DNA from: Paenibacillus sp. PCH8
GTDB taxonomy: Bacteria; Bacillota; Bacilli; Paenibacillales; Paenibacillaceae
Direction of reading: 5' to 3'
Length of the DNA stretch: 64,000 nucleotides
Assembly: GCF_002968835.1 (NCBI RefSeq)
Contig: NZ_PKQK01000007.1
Span: 62,001 to 126,000 of the forward strand
Shown: piece by piece, positions 34,298 to 41,877 of the stretch
Layout of the letters: each line of letters begins with the position of its first letter
How positions within the stretch are numbered: the stretch's first letter is position 1
Made by a program: the position numbers and the translations under genes
Notes under the pieces: model-generated
Database searches by the model: none
What the model saw: the letters and a program-made list of their open reading frames with translations, nothing else
What the model was told of the DNA's origin: nothing

Positions 34298-35353
34298 TTA
34301 CAGTGCCCTCCTTTCTTTGCGCGCCAGATACAGGAAGAACGGTACCCCAATGAGGGCAACCAGTGCCCCAATTGGCGTCTCGTATGGCGGGTTAATCATC
34401 CGTGCAGCCAAGTCCGCGAATACGAGCAGCAGACTGCCCATTACAGCGGAACATGGAATGATCCAGCGATAATCTACCCCAACCAGCTTCCGTGTAAGGT
34501 GGGGAATAATAAGTCCAACAAAACCAACAGCACCCACGACCGATACAGCTGTACCTGCGAGAATGAGTACAACAATCAGACCTACCAGCTTAATCAGTCC
34601 TGTACGTTGGCCCAGTCCAACGGCAATATCTTCTCCGAGGCTAAGCAGAGTAATGGAACGGGAAATGATCAGACCTGCGATCAGTGCAGCCAGAACCCAT
34701 GGGAACATGACCTCCAACTGTGACCACTTCGTTCCGGCTACACCGCCAGCTGTCCAGAAGGCCAGGTCTTGTCCAATTCTGAAATACAACGCAATCCCTT
34801 CACTGAGTGCAGATAACATTGCAGATACAGCCGCACCTGCAAGTACAAGCCGCAGAGGTGTCAGACCTGACCTGGAAGATGCACCGAAGCCATATACCAA
34901 CAGGACCCCAAGCCCCGCTCCAATGAAGGAATACATAATGATGTACATATATGGCATGCCTGGGAAAAAGGCAAAACAGACAGCGAGCGCAAAGCCGGCC
35001 CCCGCATTCAGCCCAAGCAGACCGGAATCGGCGAGTGGATTACGGGTCATACCTTGCATGATCGCGCCAGCGACAGCGAAACATGCACCTACCATCGCTC
35101 CGCCAAGAATACGCGGCAACCGAATCTCCCATATGATCTGATGCGGAGTCAGGTCCGGATTGAAATCGAAAATAGCTTTCCAGACGACACCAAGCTTAAT
35201 ATCAGCAGCGCCAAAAGAAATGGACAGGGCCATACCCAGAGCGAGCAGTAGAAGGCCCCCTGTAAGAATGAGTGTGGCTGCCCATGGGCGCGTGTGTATC
35301 TTCGCTGTGGGTGAATTCGTATCCTGATGTGCTGGTGAAGCTTTGGAACTCAT
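34298..35353 (-). CDS. FecCD-family iron-siderophore ABC permease (YfiZ/FhuB type)
   Basis: 351 residues with the same layout as its partner: LILTGGLLLLALGMALS as first helix, EIRLPRILGGAMVGACFAVAG, LADSGLLGLNAGAG and GFVGLIIPHLTRKLV. Together the two form the membrane pore of a siderophore importer. It is the first gene of the operon. A Fur box lies 80 bases upstream of the ATG, so it should be repressed by iron. Confidence 0.88.
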   Translation of the reverse strand: MSSKASPAHQDTNSPTAKIHTRPWAATLILTGGLLLLALGMALSISFGAADIKLGVVWKAIFDFNPDLTPHQIIWEIRLPRILGGAMVGACFAVAGAIMQGMTRNPLADSGLLGLNAGAGFALAVCFAFFPGMPYMYIIMYSFIGAGLGVLLVYGFGASSRSGLTPLRLVLAGAAVSAMLSALSEGIALYFRIGQDLAFWTAGGVAGTKWSQLEVMFPWVLAALIAGLIISRSITLLSLGEDIAVGLGQRTGLIKLVGLIVVLILAGTAVSVVGAVGFVGLIIPHLTRKLVGVDYRWIIPCSAVMGSLLLVFADLAARMINPPYETPIGALVALIGVPFFLYLARKERRAL

Positions 35354-35432
35354 ACGCGTCCACCCTCATTATGAATGGAGCCGCTCAAACCTATGTACAT
35401 AACAATCACCTCTCTATAAATACCGAACTTAA

Positions 35433-35447
35433 TGATATTGATTCTCA
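35433..35447. promoter_or_regulatory. Fur box
   Basis: TGATATTGATTCTCA matches the 7-1-7 Fur consensus TGATAATNATTATCA at 12 of 14 fixed positions. It lies 80 bases before the start of the first permease gene. Confidence 0.7.
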
Positions 35448-35543
35448 TTCCCATAGATCATTGTAAGTGAATCTCTCGTCTCTGGCAATGGACAAATGGG
35501 ACATATTTATTGCATATATGAAGATTTACACACCATTGGGCAC

Positions 35544-35585
35544 GCAAAAAGACTGCACCGAGCGAAAAAGCTCCAGCGCAGCCTT
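35544..35585 (-). terminator. Terminator of the GDPD gene
   Basis: A long stem AAGGCTGCGCTGG.AGC/GCTCGGTGCAGTCTT with TTTTTC loop is followed by TTTTTG on the minus strand. Confidence 0.75.
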
Positions 35586-35615
35586 ATTATTTTATACATC
35601 ATATCCAGAGTTCAA

Positions 35616-36353
35616 TCACCGGGCATGTACTGCCATCAAGGAGACCAGCACATCAGGAACATCGGTAATAATACCTTGCACACCCATGTCAATCATGGTC
35701 TGCATCTCGGCAGGATCATTCACTGTGAAGGGATAGGTTACAACACCACGTGCCAATGCTGCGGCAATGTCTTCGTACGTAACTGCCAGCTTGTAGGGAT
35801 GAAGGCCGGAAGCTTCAAGTTTGGCAGCATAGTCATACGGACGATACAACTTTTCCATATATAGGAGTGCAGTGCGAATCTCCGGGGCAAGACGCTTGCA
35901 CCTTACAAGCGAAGCATGATTGAAGCTGGACAGAACGACATGTTGCTCCATCTTCCAGTCCCGGATCACCTGTATGATCGTCTCTTCCATCCCCTTATAA
36001 CTTACACTGCCATTTTTCAATTCCAGGTTAAGCAGAATCCCTTTCCCCTGAACCAGTTTGAATAACTCCTCCAGAGCAGGAATGCGTTCCCCGGCAAAAT
36101 CGGCGTGAAACCAGGACCCGGCATCTTGTGTACGCAGTTGATCGTACGTGGTATCCTTCACCCAGCCCTCTACACCCGCAGTTCGGCTTAACGTTTCGTC
36201 ATGAATTAGCACCAATCGGCCATCACTTGTCATCTGCACATCGGTTTCTATGCCGGTGGCTCCAAGCTCAAGGCTTCGTTCAAAAGCAATTATCGTATTC
36301 TCGGGGCATACGGCAGATGCACCGCGATGGGCAATAATCTCCATGTTCCTCAT
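35616..36353 (-). CDS. Glycerophosphodiester phosphodiesterase
   Basis: Hydrolyses glycerophosphodiesters to glycerol 3-phosphate and an alcohol. 245 residues with the GDPD TIM-barrel motifs: AHRGASAVCPENT with H9 and R10, ETDVQ with E36 and D38, LIHDETLSRT with H51, and LNLELK. No signal peptide, so it is cytosolic. The ORF opens at 36404, but AGGAGG seven to eight bases before ATG 36353 decides. It is a single gene with its own terminator. Confidence 0.9.
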   Translation of the reverse strand: MRNMEIIAHRGASAVCPENTIIAFERSLELGATGIETDVQMTSDGRLVLIHDETLSRTAGVEGWVKDTTYDQLRTQDAGSWFHADFAGERIPALEELFKLVQGKGILLNLELKNGSVSYKGMEETIIQVIRDWKMEQHVVLSSFNHASLVRCKRLAPEIRTALLYMEKLYRPYDYAAKLEASGLHPYKLAVTYEDIAAALARGVVTYPFTVNDPAEMQTMIDMGVQGIITDVPDVLVSLMAVHAR

Positions 36354-36588
36354 TCCAGCACCTCCTGCAATCAACGTTAACTCTATGAACTTCACTATAA
36401 ACACGGTTTGTTAGACTGGTATTAACAGAGCGTTTAATTGTATAAGCTCTTCGCTGACACATGAGCTATGGTTGGATATCCAACGGGCTGGGGATTCACT
36501 CATTTTTGCGAACTCAATCTGGAAATCAACATAATATAGTATGAACGAACGATGGAAGAACTGCACTCCGTTATAAGGAGGTTGACTA

Positions 36589-36855
36589 TTGAATCCTTCA
36601 AAGAAAAAATCGACATCTACGCGTCCTCGCACATCCCAGTTACAGTCGGCTTCCAGGCTCTCCAGATCAACTGTCCATATCAAAAACAAATCCGGCAAGA
36701 CGGATAATCAGCGCTCCTTTAACTCCAGTTCACCCCACACACTGGATCAGCTGGCTATTGTTGCAGCTATACTTTCCTTAATTGCAGCAGCGATCGGGCT
36801 ATACATCGCCTGGAAATCGTTAAGTAATCCGAATCAGACTGCTGTTGTGGTATAA
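36589..36855 (+). CDS. Small tail-anchored protein, 88 residues
   Basis: A very polar Ser/Lys/Arg/Thr N-terminal half (KKKSTSTRPRTSQLQSASR) is followed by one membrane helix near the C-terminus (LAIVAAILSLIAAAIGLYIA). The TTG start is seven bases after AAGGAGG. The basic N-part may bind nucleic acid or the cell wall; there is no known family. Monocistronic with a terminator. Confidence 0.6.
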   Translation: MNPSKKKSTSTRPRTSQLQSASRLSRSTVHIKNKSGKTDNQRSFNSSSPHTLDQLAIVAAILSLIAAAIGLYIAWKSLSNPNQTAVVV

Positions 36856-36899
36856 GCTACGACCGCTTGGTGTGCAGTTATCGACCCAGAACGCTCACT

Positions 36900-36932
36900 C
36901 CTGCTTCTGATCTTGTTCAGGAGCAGGTTTTT
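36900..36932 (+). terminator. Terminator of the tail-anchored protein gene
   Basis: The stem CCTGCTTCTGA/TCAGGAGCAGG (one mismatch) is followed by five T. Confidence 0.8.
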
Positions 36933-36981
36933 GCCTTCAATCCCTTCATTTATCTGAACATATCAAAAAACCGTTCCCCTG

Positions 36982-37005
36982 AAACGCCGGCATGTACCGG
37001 CGTTT
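36982..37005. terminator. GC-rich hairpin between converging genes
   Basis: AAACGCCGG/CCGGCGTTT with loop CATGTA lies 70 bases past the YjcZ gene stop. T-rich sequence follows weakly on both sides, so it probably ends the minus-strand gene. Confidence 0.5.
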
Positions 37006-37074
37006 CTTTGGAAAGGCATCTTCTTCATCGGATATTGCTGTTCAGCACGATCCCGTCCAGAAATGGTGACCGAA

Positions 37075-37203
37075 TTACAGAATGAATGTGCGAGAGATGA
37101 TAACCAACAGAATAAACAAGACCAGGATTGCGCCTGTTGATGTCCACGCTCCACCACCGAAGCCTCCGCCGCATCCGTATCCTGTACCTTTGAGTTCGCT
37201 CAT
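37075..37203 (-). CDS. YjcZ-family sporulation miniprotein, 42 residues
   Basis: MSELKGTGYGCGGGFGGG then WTSTGAILVLFILLVII and a short tail RTFIL. A Gly/Cys-rich head with one membrane helix is the YjcZ-type pattern seen in spore-formers. GAGGGGAG lies about ten bases before the ATG. It is too short for common ORF filters. A sister copy is at 50752-50865. Confidence 0.82.
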   Translation of the reverse strand: MSELKGTGYGCGGGFGGGAWTSTGAILVLFILLVIISRTFIL

Positions 37204-37322
37204 GGGTGACACTCCCCTCTTCATGAAAGTACACTATAGACTATGTCCGATAGCGCAACTTGCTTGGGCAATTCGAAAATTTCCCACAGAAGCGATGGGT
37301 GACAGGCCCACTTTTCACATAC

Positions 37323-37907
37323 TCATTGACCGTTCAGCTGTGACCATTTTTGAGTCAATTCTGCAGGAATATACGATGACATCCGGGCAAGCAGTTCTGC
37401 TGGTTCGGATTCCAGACTCCACAGACTGAGATGTGAGGTGTTCGAGAATCCCTCATGTACGCTATGCTCGACCATCTTCATTAACGGCCCATAATATCCG
37501 TTGACATTCAGTAAGCCGACAGGCTTGCGATGAATGCCGATCTGTGCCCAGCATAATACCTCGAATAATTCTTCAAATGTACCCATGCCTCCAGGAAGTG
37601 CAATGAATCCATCGGATAATTCAGCCATCGTCGCCTTCCTTTCATGCATGGTCCCCACTTCAATCAGTTGTGTGAGCCCTCCATGAACCACTTCTCCCCG
37701 GAACAATCCGGTAGGCATGACCCCGATCACTTCGCCCCCTTGCTCCAGAGCAGCGTCAGCGACTGCGCCCATCAAGCCCATGCAAGAGCCCCCATAGACC
37801 AGTGCATACCCGCTATTGGCAATCTGTTTGCCCAGTTGAACAGCCTTCTCAGTGTAATCGGGGTGATTTCCCGGATTGGAGCCTGCAAAAACAGCTATAC
37901 GTTTCAA
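37323..37907 (-). CDS. LOG family protein (nucleoside 5'-monophosphate phosphoribohydrolase type)
   Basis: 194 residues matching Bacillus YvdD. Rossmann-like fold with VYGGSCMGLMG (38-48) and the catalytic PGGMGTFEE (105-113) plus R90-K91. Family enzymes release the base from AMP-type nucleotides (cytokinin activation in plants); the bacterial role is uncertain. It is single, with no operon partner. Confidence 0.88.
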   Translation of the reverse strand: MKRIAVFAGSNPGNHPDYTEKAVQLGKQIANSGYALVYGGSCMGLMGAVADAALEQGGEVIGVMPTGLFRGEVVHGGLTQLIEVGTMHERKATMAELSDGFIALPGGMGTFEELFEVLCWAQIGIHRKPVGLLNVNGYYGPLMKMVEHSVHEGFSNTSHLSLWSLESEPAELLARMSSYIPAELTQKWSQLNGQ

Positions 37908-37993
37908 TGGATTTCACTCCTTATTATGATTGATCTAAATAATATATATCATGAATGTTATCGGTATGTACAACAGGTTATCAGATGAATGGA

Positions 37994-38027
37994 CAAAAAA
38001 ATACCCGACCGTTTGCAGCCGGTCGGG
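37994..38027 (-). terminator. Terminator of the gene at 38138-38557
   Basis: The stem CCCGACCG/CGGTCGGG is followed by TATTTTTTTG on the minus strand. Confidence 0.85.
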
Positions 38028-38137
38028 CTCCCATGCAGTAGACATCAATTTAGAAGGGGTTGTTACTACCTAATATACAGCTCAAATATTAAATCCGTAT
38101 GATCTTTACATGAAATGAATATTAAATATGAGTGTAT

Positions 38138-38557
38138 CTAACGTATCCCACGTCTTGAACGCACGACAAACATATGCTTGTCTTTACGAAGAACCCGACC
38201 ATCTGCAAGTTCAACCTGATCTTCATCATGACTCAGAATCGTGGTGGATAATGCTACAATTTTGGCCCGGCGCCAGATCATAACCTGTGATTTGAAATAG
38301 ATGGCATTCTCAAACTGAATTGCCTTTTTCATCACATATCCAACTTTATGCACTTCAGAACGTGCTTTCTTTAAGGGAAGACTCTCTTCGGGAAGAGGTT
38401 TGATCATTGCGATATTGTCGAACGACACCTTGATACGTTTCGGTCCGATCCGTACACATTCCGCTTCTTCATCCCACTCTACCAGCGTTCCCTTCAGTGG
38501 CTCTCGTATGCCTGTTGCGCGATATACCGCTACTTTTCGTCCTATCCAATGTCGCAA
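38138..38557 (-). CDS. Conserved hypothetical protein, 139 residues, downstream of ung
   Basis: A basic, beta-rich protein: VAVYRATGIREPLKGTLVEW, VRIGPKRIKVSFDNIAMIK, VELADGRVLRKDKHMFVV. The repeated short-strand pattern looks like two small SH3- or Sm-like barrels, which often bind nucleic acid; this is inference. The TTG start at 38557 is seven bases after GGAGGTG. It follows ung by 20 bases, so it is co-transcribed. Confidence 0.6.
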   Translation of the reverse strand: MRHWIGRKVAVYRATGIREPLKGTLVEWDEEAECVRIGPKRIKVSFDNIAMIKPLPEESLPLKKARSEVHKVGYVMKKAIQFENAIYFKSQVMIWRRAKIVALSTTILSHDEDQVELADGRVLRKDKHMFVVRSRRGIR

Positions 38558-38577
38558 TGTCCTTCACCTCCATCTGT

Positions 38578-39246
38578 CTAGTTTTCCGGTATCGTCCAAT
38601 CGATGGGTTCAATACCTTTGGAGGTCAGGAAGTCATTGGCTTTGGAGAAGGGGCGACTGCCGAGAAATCCACGATGCGCCGCCAGCGGACTGGGGTGTGT
38701 AGACTCCAGCACCAGGTGGTTGTCCCTGTTAATAAAAGCACCTTTCTTCTGGGCATGACTGCCCCACAGCATATATACCATCGGTTCTGAACGTTCATTC
38801 AATGCACGAATTACAGCATCCGTAAACGTCTGCCAGCCCAGTGCTTGATGAGAATTCGGCTGGCCTTCACGAACCGTCAGAACAGCATTCAAGAGCAGAA
38901 CGCCTTGCTGTGCCCAATGGACCAGAGATCCATGATTCGGAATCGGCAGACCCAGATCGGCCTGAAGTTCCTTATATATATTTCGTAGAGAAGGAGGTAT
39001 GCGTACCCCCGGTCGAACCGAAAAGCTTAATCCGTGAGCCTGACCCGCTCCGTGATAAGGGTCCTGACCAATAATAACAGCTTTAACCTGATGATAAGGA
39101 GTTAACTTCAGTGCGGAGAAGAGGTCTTCTTTGGGTGGAAAAACGGTATGCGTTTTGTACTCGGCGGCGAGTGTGTAACGAATCTTATTGAAATATTCGG
39201 CTTCCGTCTCTTCCTGAAGCACCTTGTCCCAATCGTTGCCAAACAT
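38578..39246 (-). CDS. ung: Uracil-DNA glycosylase (family 1)
   Basis: Removes uracil from DNA as the first step of base excision repair. 222 residues, normal length. The water-activating loop GQDPYHG (60-66, D62) and the Leu-intercalation loop HPSPLAAHRG (184-193, H184) are intact, as is the uracil-binding LLLNAVLTV (117-125). The start is ATG 39246 with AGGAG upstream. Confidence 0.95.
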   Translation of the reverse strand: MFGNDWDKVLQEETEAEYFNKIRYTLAAEYKTHTVFPPKEDLFSALKLTPYHQVKAVIIGQDPYHGAGQAHGLSFSVRPGVRIPPSLRNIYKELQADLGLPIPNHGSLVHWAQQGVLLLNAVLTVREGQPNSHQALGWQTFTDAVIRALNERSEPMVYMLWGSHAQKKGAFINRDNHLVLESTHPSPLAAHRGFLGSRPFSKANDFLTSKGIEPIDWTIPEN

Positions 39247-39482
39247 ATGTATAAGCTCCTTTCCCCTGATGAATGCTGATCCGTGCAGCCCAAATTAATG
39301 GGCTCTTCCTTCTGAGAGCTGCATGTCATGCGGCTCATAGACTATCCACCATTTTAACATAACCAAGGGCGGCAAGCCAGAATTGTGCATCAGGGTGTCG
39401 GATTACCTGTAAACAAATCTTTGTTTGAGCTGGATTTAGTATGTTTGATCAGGACCAGTAACGCTCACTGTTGATCGATGAC

Positions 39483-40709
39483 TTACACTTGAACCGGAAC
39501 GGGCACCTCTTCGGCTTCCTTCACAAGCACGCTTCTTATTCTCCGCAGTCCTTCCTGAAGGACAGAGTGAGGACAAGCCAGATTCAACCGAATACAACCT
39601 GCACCATTTGCTACAAACATATGACCATCTTCCAGCAACACACCCGCTTGCTCAGCGAAGAATAAAGGTAAACTTACATGTTTGGGAGCATATGCCGAGA
39701 TATCCATCCAGGCCAAATATGTGGCTTCTGGAATGTGAAAGACGGCCAGCGGCAAATGTTTCTGCACAAACTCTTCTACGTAGGCAAAATTGGCATCGAG
39801 ATAACCTTTTAATTGTTTCAGCCATTCATCGCCCGTTTCGTAAGCCGCTTGAGTGGCAGCGATGCTAAGCGGGTTTTTGAACCCATAATGACGTGCCTGC
39901 CAGATGTCTCGAAGTTCCTTGTTCGGAATGATGACATTGGAGAACATCAGACCCGCCATATTAAACGTTTTGCTCGGAGACATGCAGGTAATGATTCGAT
40001 CCGTACCCGGAAACAGCTTCGCAAGCGGTGTATGTCTCTTGCCTGTCCGTAACAGATCACAGTGAATTTCATCCGAAATAACCCACACATCGTTGTTCAA
40101 ACAGATCTCACCCACACGTTGTAACTCTTCCGTTGTCCATACGCGCCCGGAGGGATTATGCGGGTTGCAGAAAATACAGACCCTCACTTGTTCATCCTTG
40201 GCTTTGGCTTCCAAATCCTCAAAATCGATGGAATAATGTCCCTGCTCGTTAATCATATCCGAACACACCAGTTCAAGATGATTATGCTCGGCAGCCGATT
40301 TGAAAAAACCATAGGAAGGTGTCACGATCAGCACTTTCTCGTCCGGTTTGCAGATGTATTCCACCAATTCATACAATGCAGGAATAATTCCATTCGAGGT
40401 CTCCAGATGCTCCTTGGGGAAAGACCAATCGTAATACCTTTTCATCCAGTTGGAGACAGCTTCGTAGTACGTTGGATCAAACACCTGTGAGTACCCCATG
40501 ATTCTGCGGTCCAGACGCTGCTTGACTGCATCCAGAATCTCGGGAGGCGTGGCGAACTCCATATCTGCAATCCACATGCGAATAAACTCTTCGTCCTTGA
40601 ATGGAAAAGTCATATCATCTGATCTGTTAAAAATATATTGACGGAAACCATCCGTGTTCATGGCGTTCGTTCCTGTGCGATCGATAATTTCATCAAAGTT
40701 ATATTTCAT
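39483..40709 (-). CDS. MalY/PatB-type PLP-dependent aminotransferase or cystathionine beta-lyase
   Basis: 408 residues of fold-type I. Seen: MWIADMEFATPPEI near the N-terminus as in MalY/PatB, CNPHNPSGRVW (181-191), SDEIHCDL with D213, the PLP lysine K247 in SPSKTFNMAG, and a C-terminal RLNLACP arginine. Family members split cystathionine or act as aminotransferases; the substrate is not fixed by sequence. The ORF opens at 40799, but GAGGGAG stands nine bases before ATG 40709. A XRE regulator is transcribed divergently from the shared upstream region. Confidence 0.87.
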   Translation of the reverse strand: MKYNFDEIIDRTGTNAMNTDGFRQYIFNRSDDMTFPFKDEEFIRMWIADMEFATPPEILDAVKQRLDRRIMGYSQVFDPTYYEAVSNWMKRYYDWSFPKEHLETSNGIIPALYELVEYICKPDEKVLIVTPSYGFFKSAAEHNHLELVCSDMINEQGHYSIDFEDLEAKAKDEQVRVCIFCNPHNPSGRVWTTEELQRVGEICLNNDVWVISDEIHCDLLRTGKRHTPLAKLFPGTDRIITCMSPSKTFNMAGLMFSNVIIPNKELRDIWQARHYGFKNPLSIAATQAAYETGDEWLKQLKGYLDANFAYVEEFVQKHLPLAVFHIPEATYLAWMDISAYAPKHVSLPLFFAEQAGVLLEDGHMFVANGAGCIRLNLACPHSVLQEGLRRIRSVLVKEAEEVPVPVQV

Positions 40710-40961
40710 AGCTTCTGCTCCCTCTGTCTGCTCTACTTTTTTCATTGTCGGTTCATGTCGTATTGCATCTATTATTCCATGACGTCGTAATTGCATCAAA
40801 TGTAATACAATCTATCCTGACGAAACAAATGAAGTTTCTTGTTTCTTCAGAATAGGTATTCCCGTGAAAAAGTGATATATTTTTCATATAGCATCATTTT
40901 TATGAATGACTTTCATCATTTTCACGTACTCTCAAGAAACATGACATAAGGAGAACCCGTT

Positions 40962-41669
40962 ATGAACAATATCAATCAAGAAGTTGGCAAGAAAATACGA
41001 AATTTTCGGAAGTGGCGGGGACTGACGATCCAACAACTTGCAGATCAGATCTTCAAGAGCAAGGGCACCCTGTCCAAGTATGAGAGCGGCGATATTACAC
41101 TCGATCTGGTCACGTTACATCATATTGCGGACACGCTCAACATTCAGGTGGAGCAACTCTTGTACCAGGAGCCAAGGCATGCTTCTCCCCTGATGAATGC
41201 GGTCCCATCCAGCTTTTTCAAGAATTCCACACGTTTCTATTCCTATTTCTATGATGGCCGTAACAACAGTCTCATTCGTTGCGTCATTGACATGATGGCA
41301 CAGTCGGATGCCAACCGTTATCGCACCGTGATGTATATGAACGTGAAGGACTTTGAGAATTATCAGGAGTGCGAGAATATGTACTGGGGCCACACCGAGC
41401 ATTACGATACCCTGACCACACTGATTTTGAAAAATCAGGCCACACCGCTGGAGAATCTATATATTAATATTTTGGCGTCTTTTCAGGAATCTGAGAAGAA
41501 GTGGGGACTTATGGCGGGAGTTTCATTCAGACCGTTCATGCCTATTGCGCTTAAAATGCTCTTCTCCAGAACACCGCTGCCCGAGAATCAGGAGTTATAT
41601 AATGAATTGAAGATCTCCAAGGAAGATCTGCGGACACTGAAAATATACAATATGCTCGCGGTCACCTGA
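40962..41669 (+). CDS. XRE-family transcriptional regulator, probably of the MalY-type gene
   Basis: 235 residues. An N-terminal helix-turn-helix at about 8-62 (KIRNFRKWRGLTIQQLADQI, SKGTLSKYESG) is followed by a 170-residue effector-type domain with no cupin signature (FYSYFYDGRNNSLIRCVIDM). AAGGAG precedes the ATG by ten bases. Divergent to the MalY-type gene with 250 bases between, the usual arrangement for a local regulator. The ligand is unknown. Confidence 0.82.
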   Translation: MNNINQEVGKKIRNFRKWRGLTIQQLADQIFKSKGTLSKYESGDITLDLVTLHHIADTLNIQVEQLLYQEPRHASPLMNAVPSSFFKNSTRFYSYFYDGRNNSLIRCVIDMMAQSDANRYRTVMYMNVKDFENYQECENMYWGHTEHYDTLTTLILKNQATPLENLYINILASFQESEKKWGLMAGVSFRPFMPIALKMLFSRTPLPENQELYNELKISKEDLRTLKIYNMLAVT

Positions 41670-41724
41670 ACAACGTGAATTCTCCTTTATGATTCATCTT
41701 GGACCAGGCAGACCACTGTATAAC

Positions 41725-41773
41725 AAAAAGACACTTGAACAAGCTGTTCATTCCAGCTACTCCAAGTGTCTTT
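41725..41773. terminator. Terminator between the XRE gene and the metallopeptidase gene
   Basis: The stem AAAGACACTTG/CAAGTGTCTTT with inner AGCTG/CAGCT. On the minus strand it is followed by TTTTTG; it may serve both converging genes. Confidence 0.75.
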
Positions 41774-41877
41774 CGTATGTTAACGCTACCTTAGGGGAGA
41801 ATCCGGGATAGCATAGGCTTCCGATGCAGCTTCCTTTCAGAAAGCTTTTGGGCGAACGCTTTGTTTATCCAGTTTAC

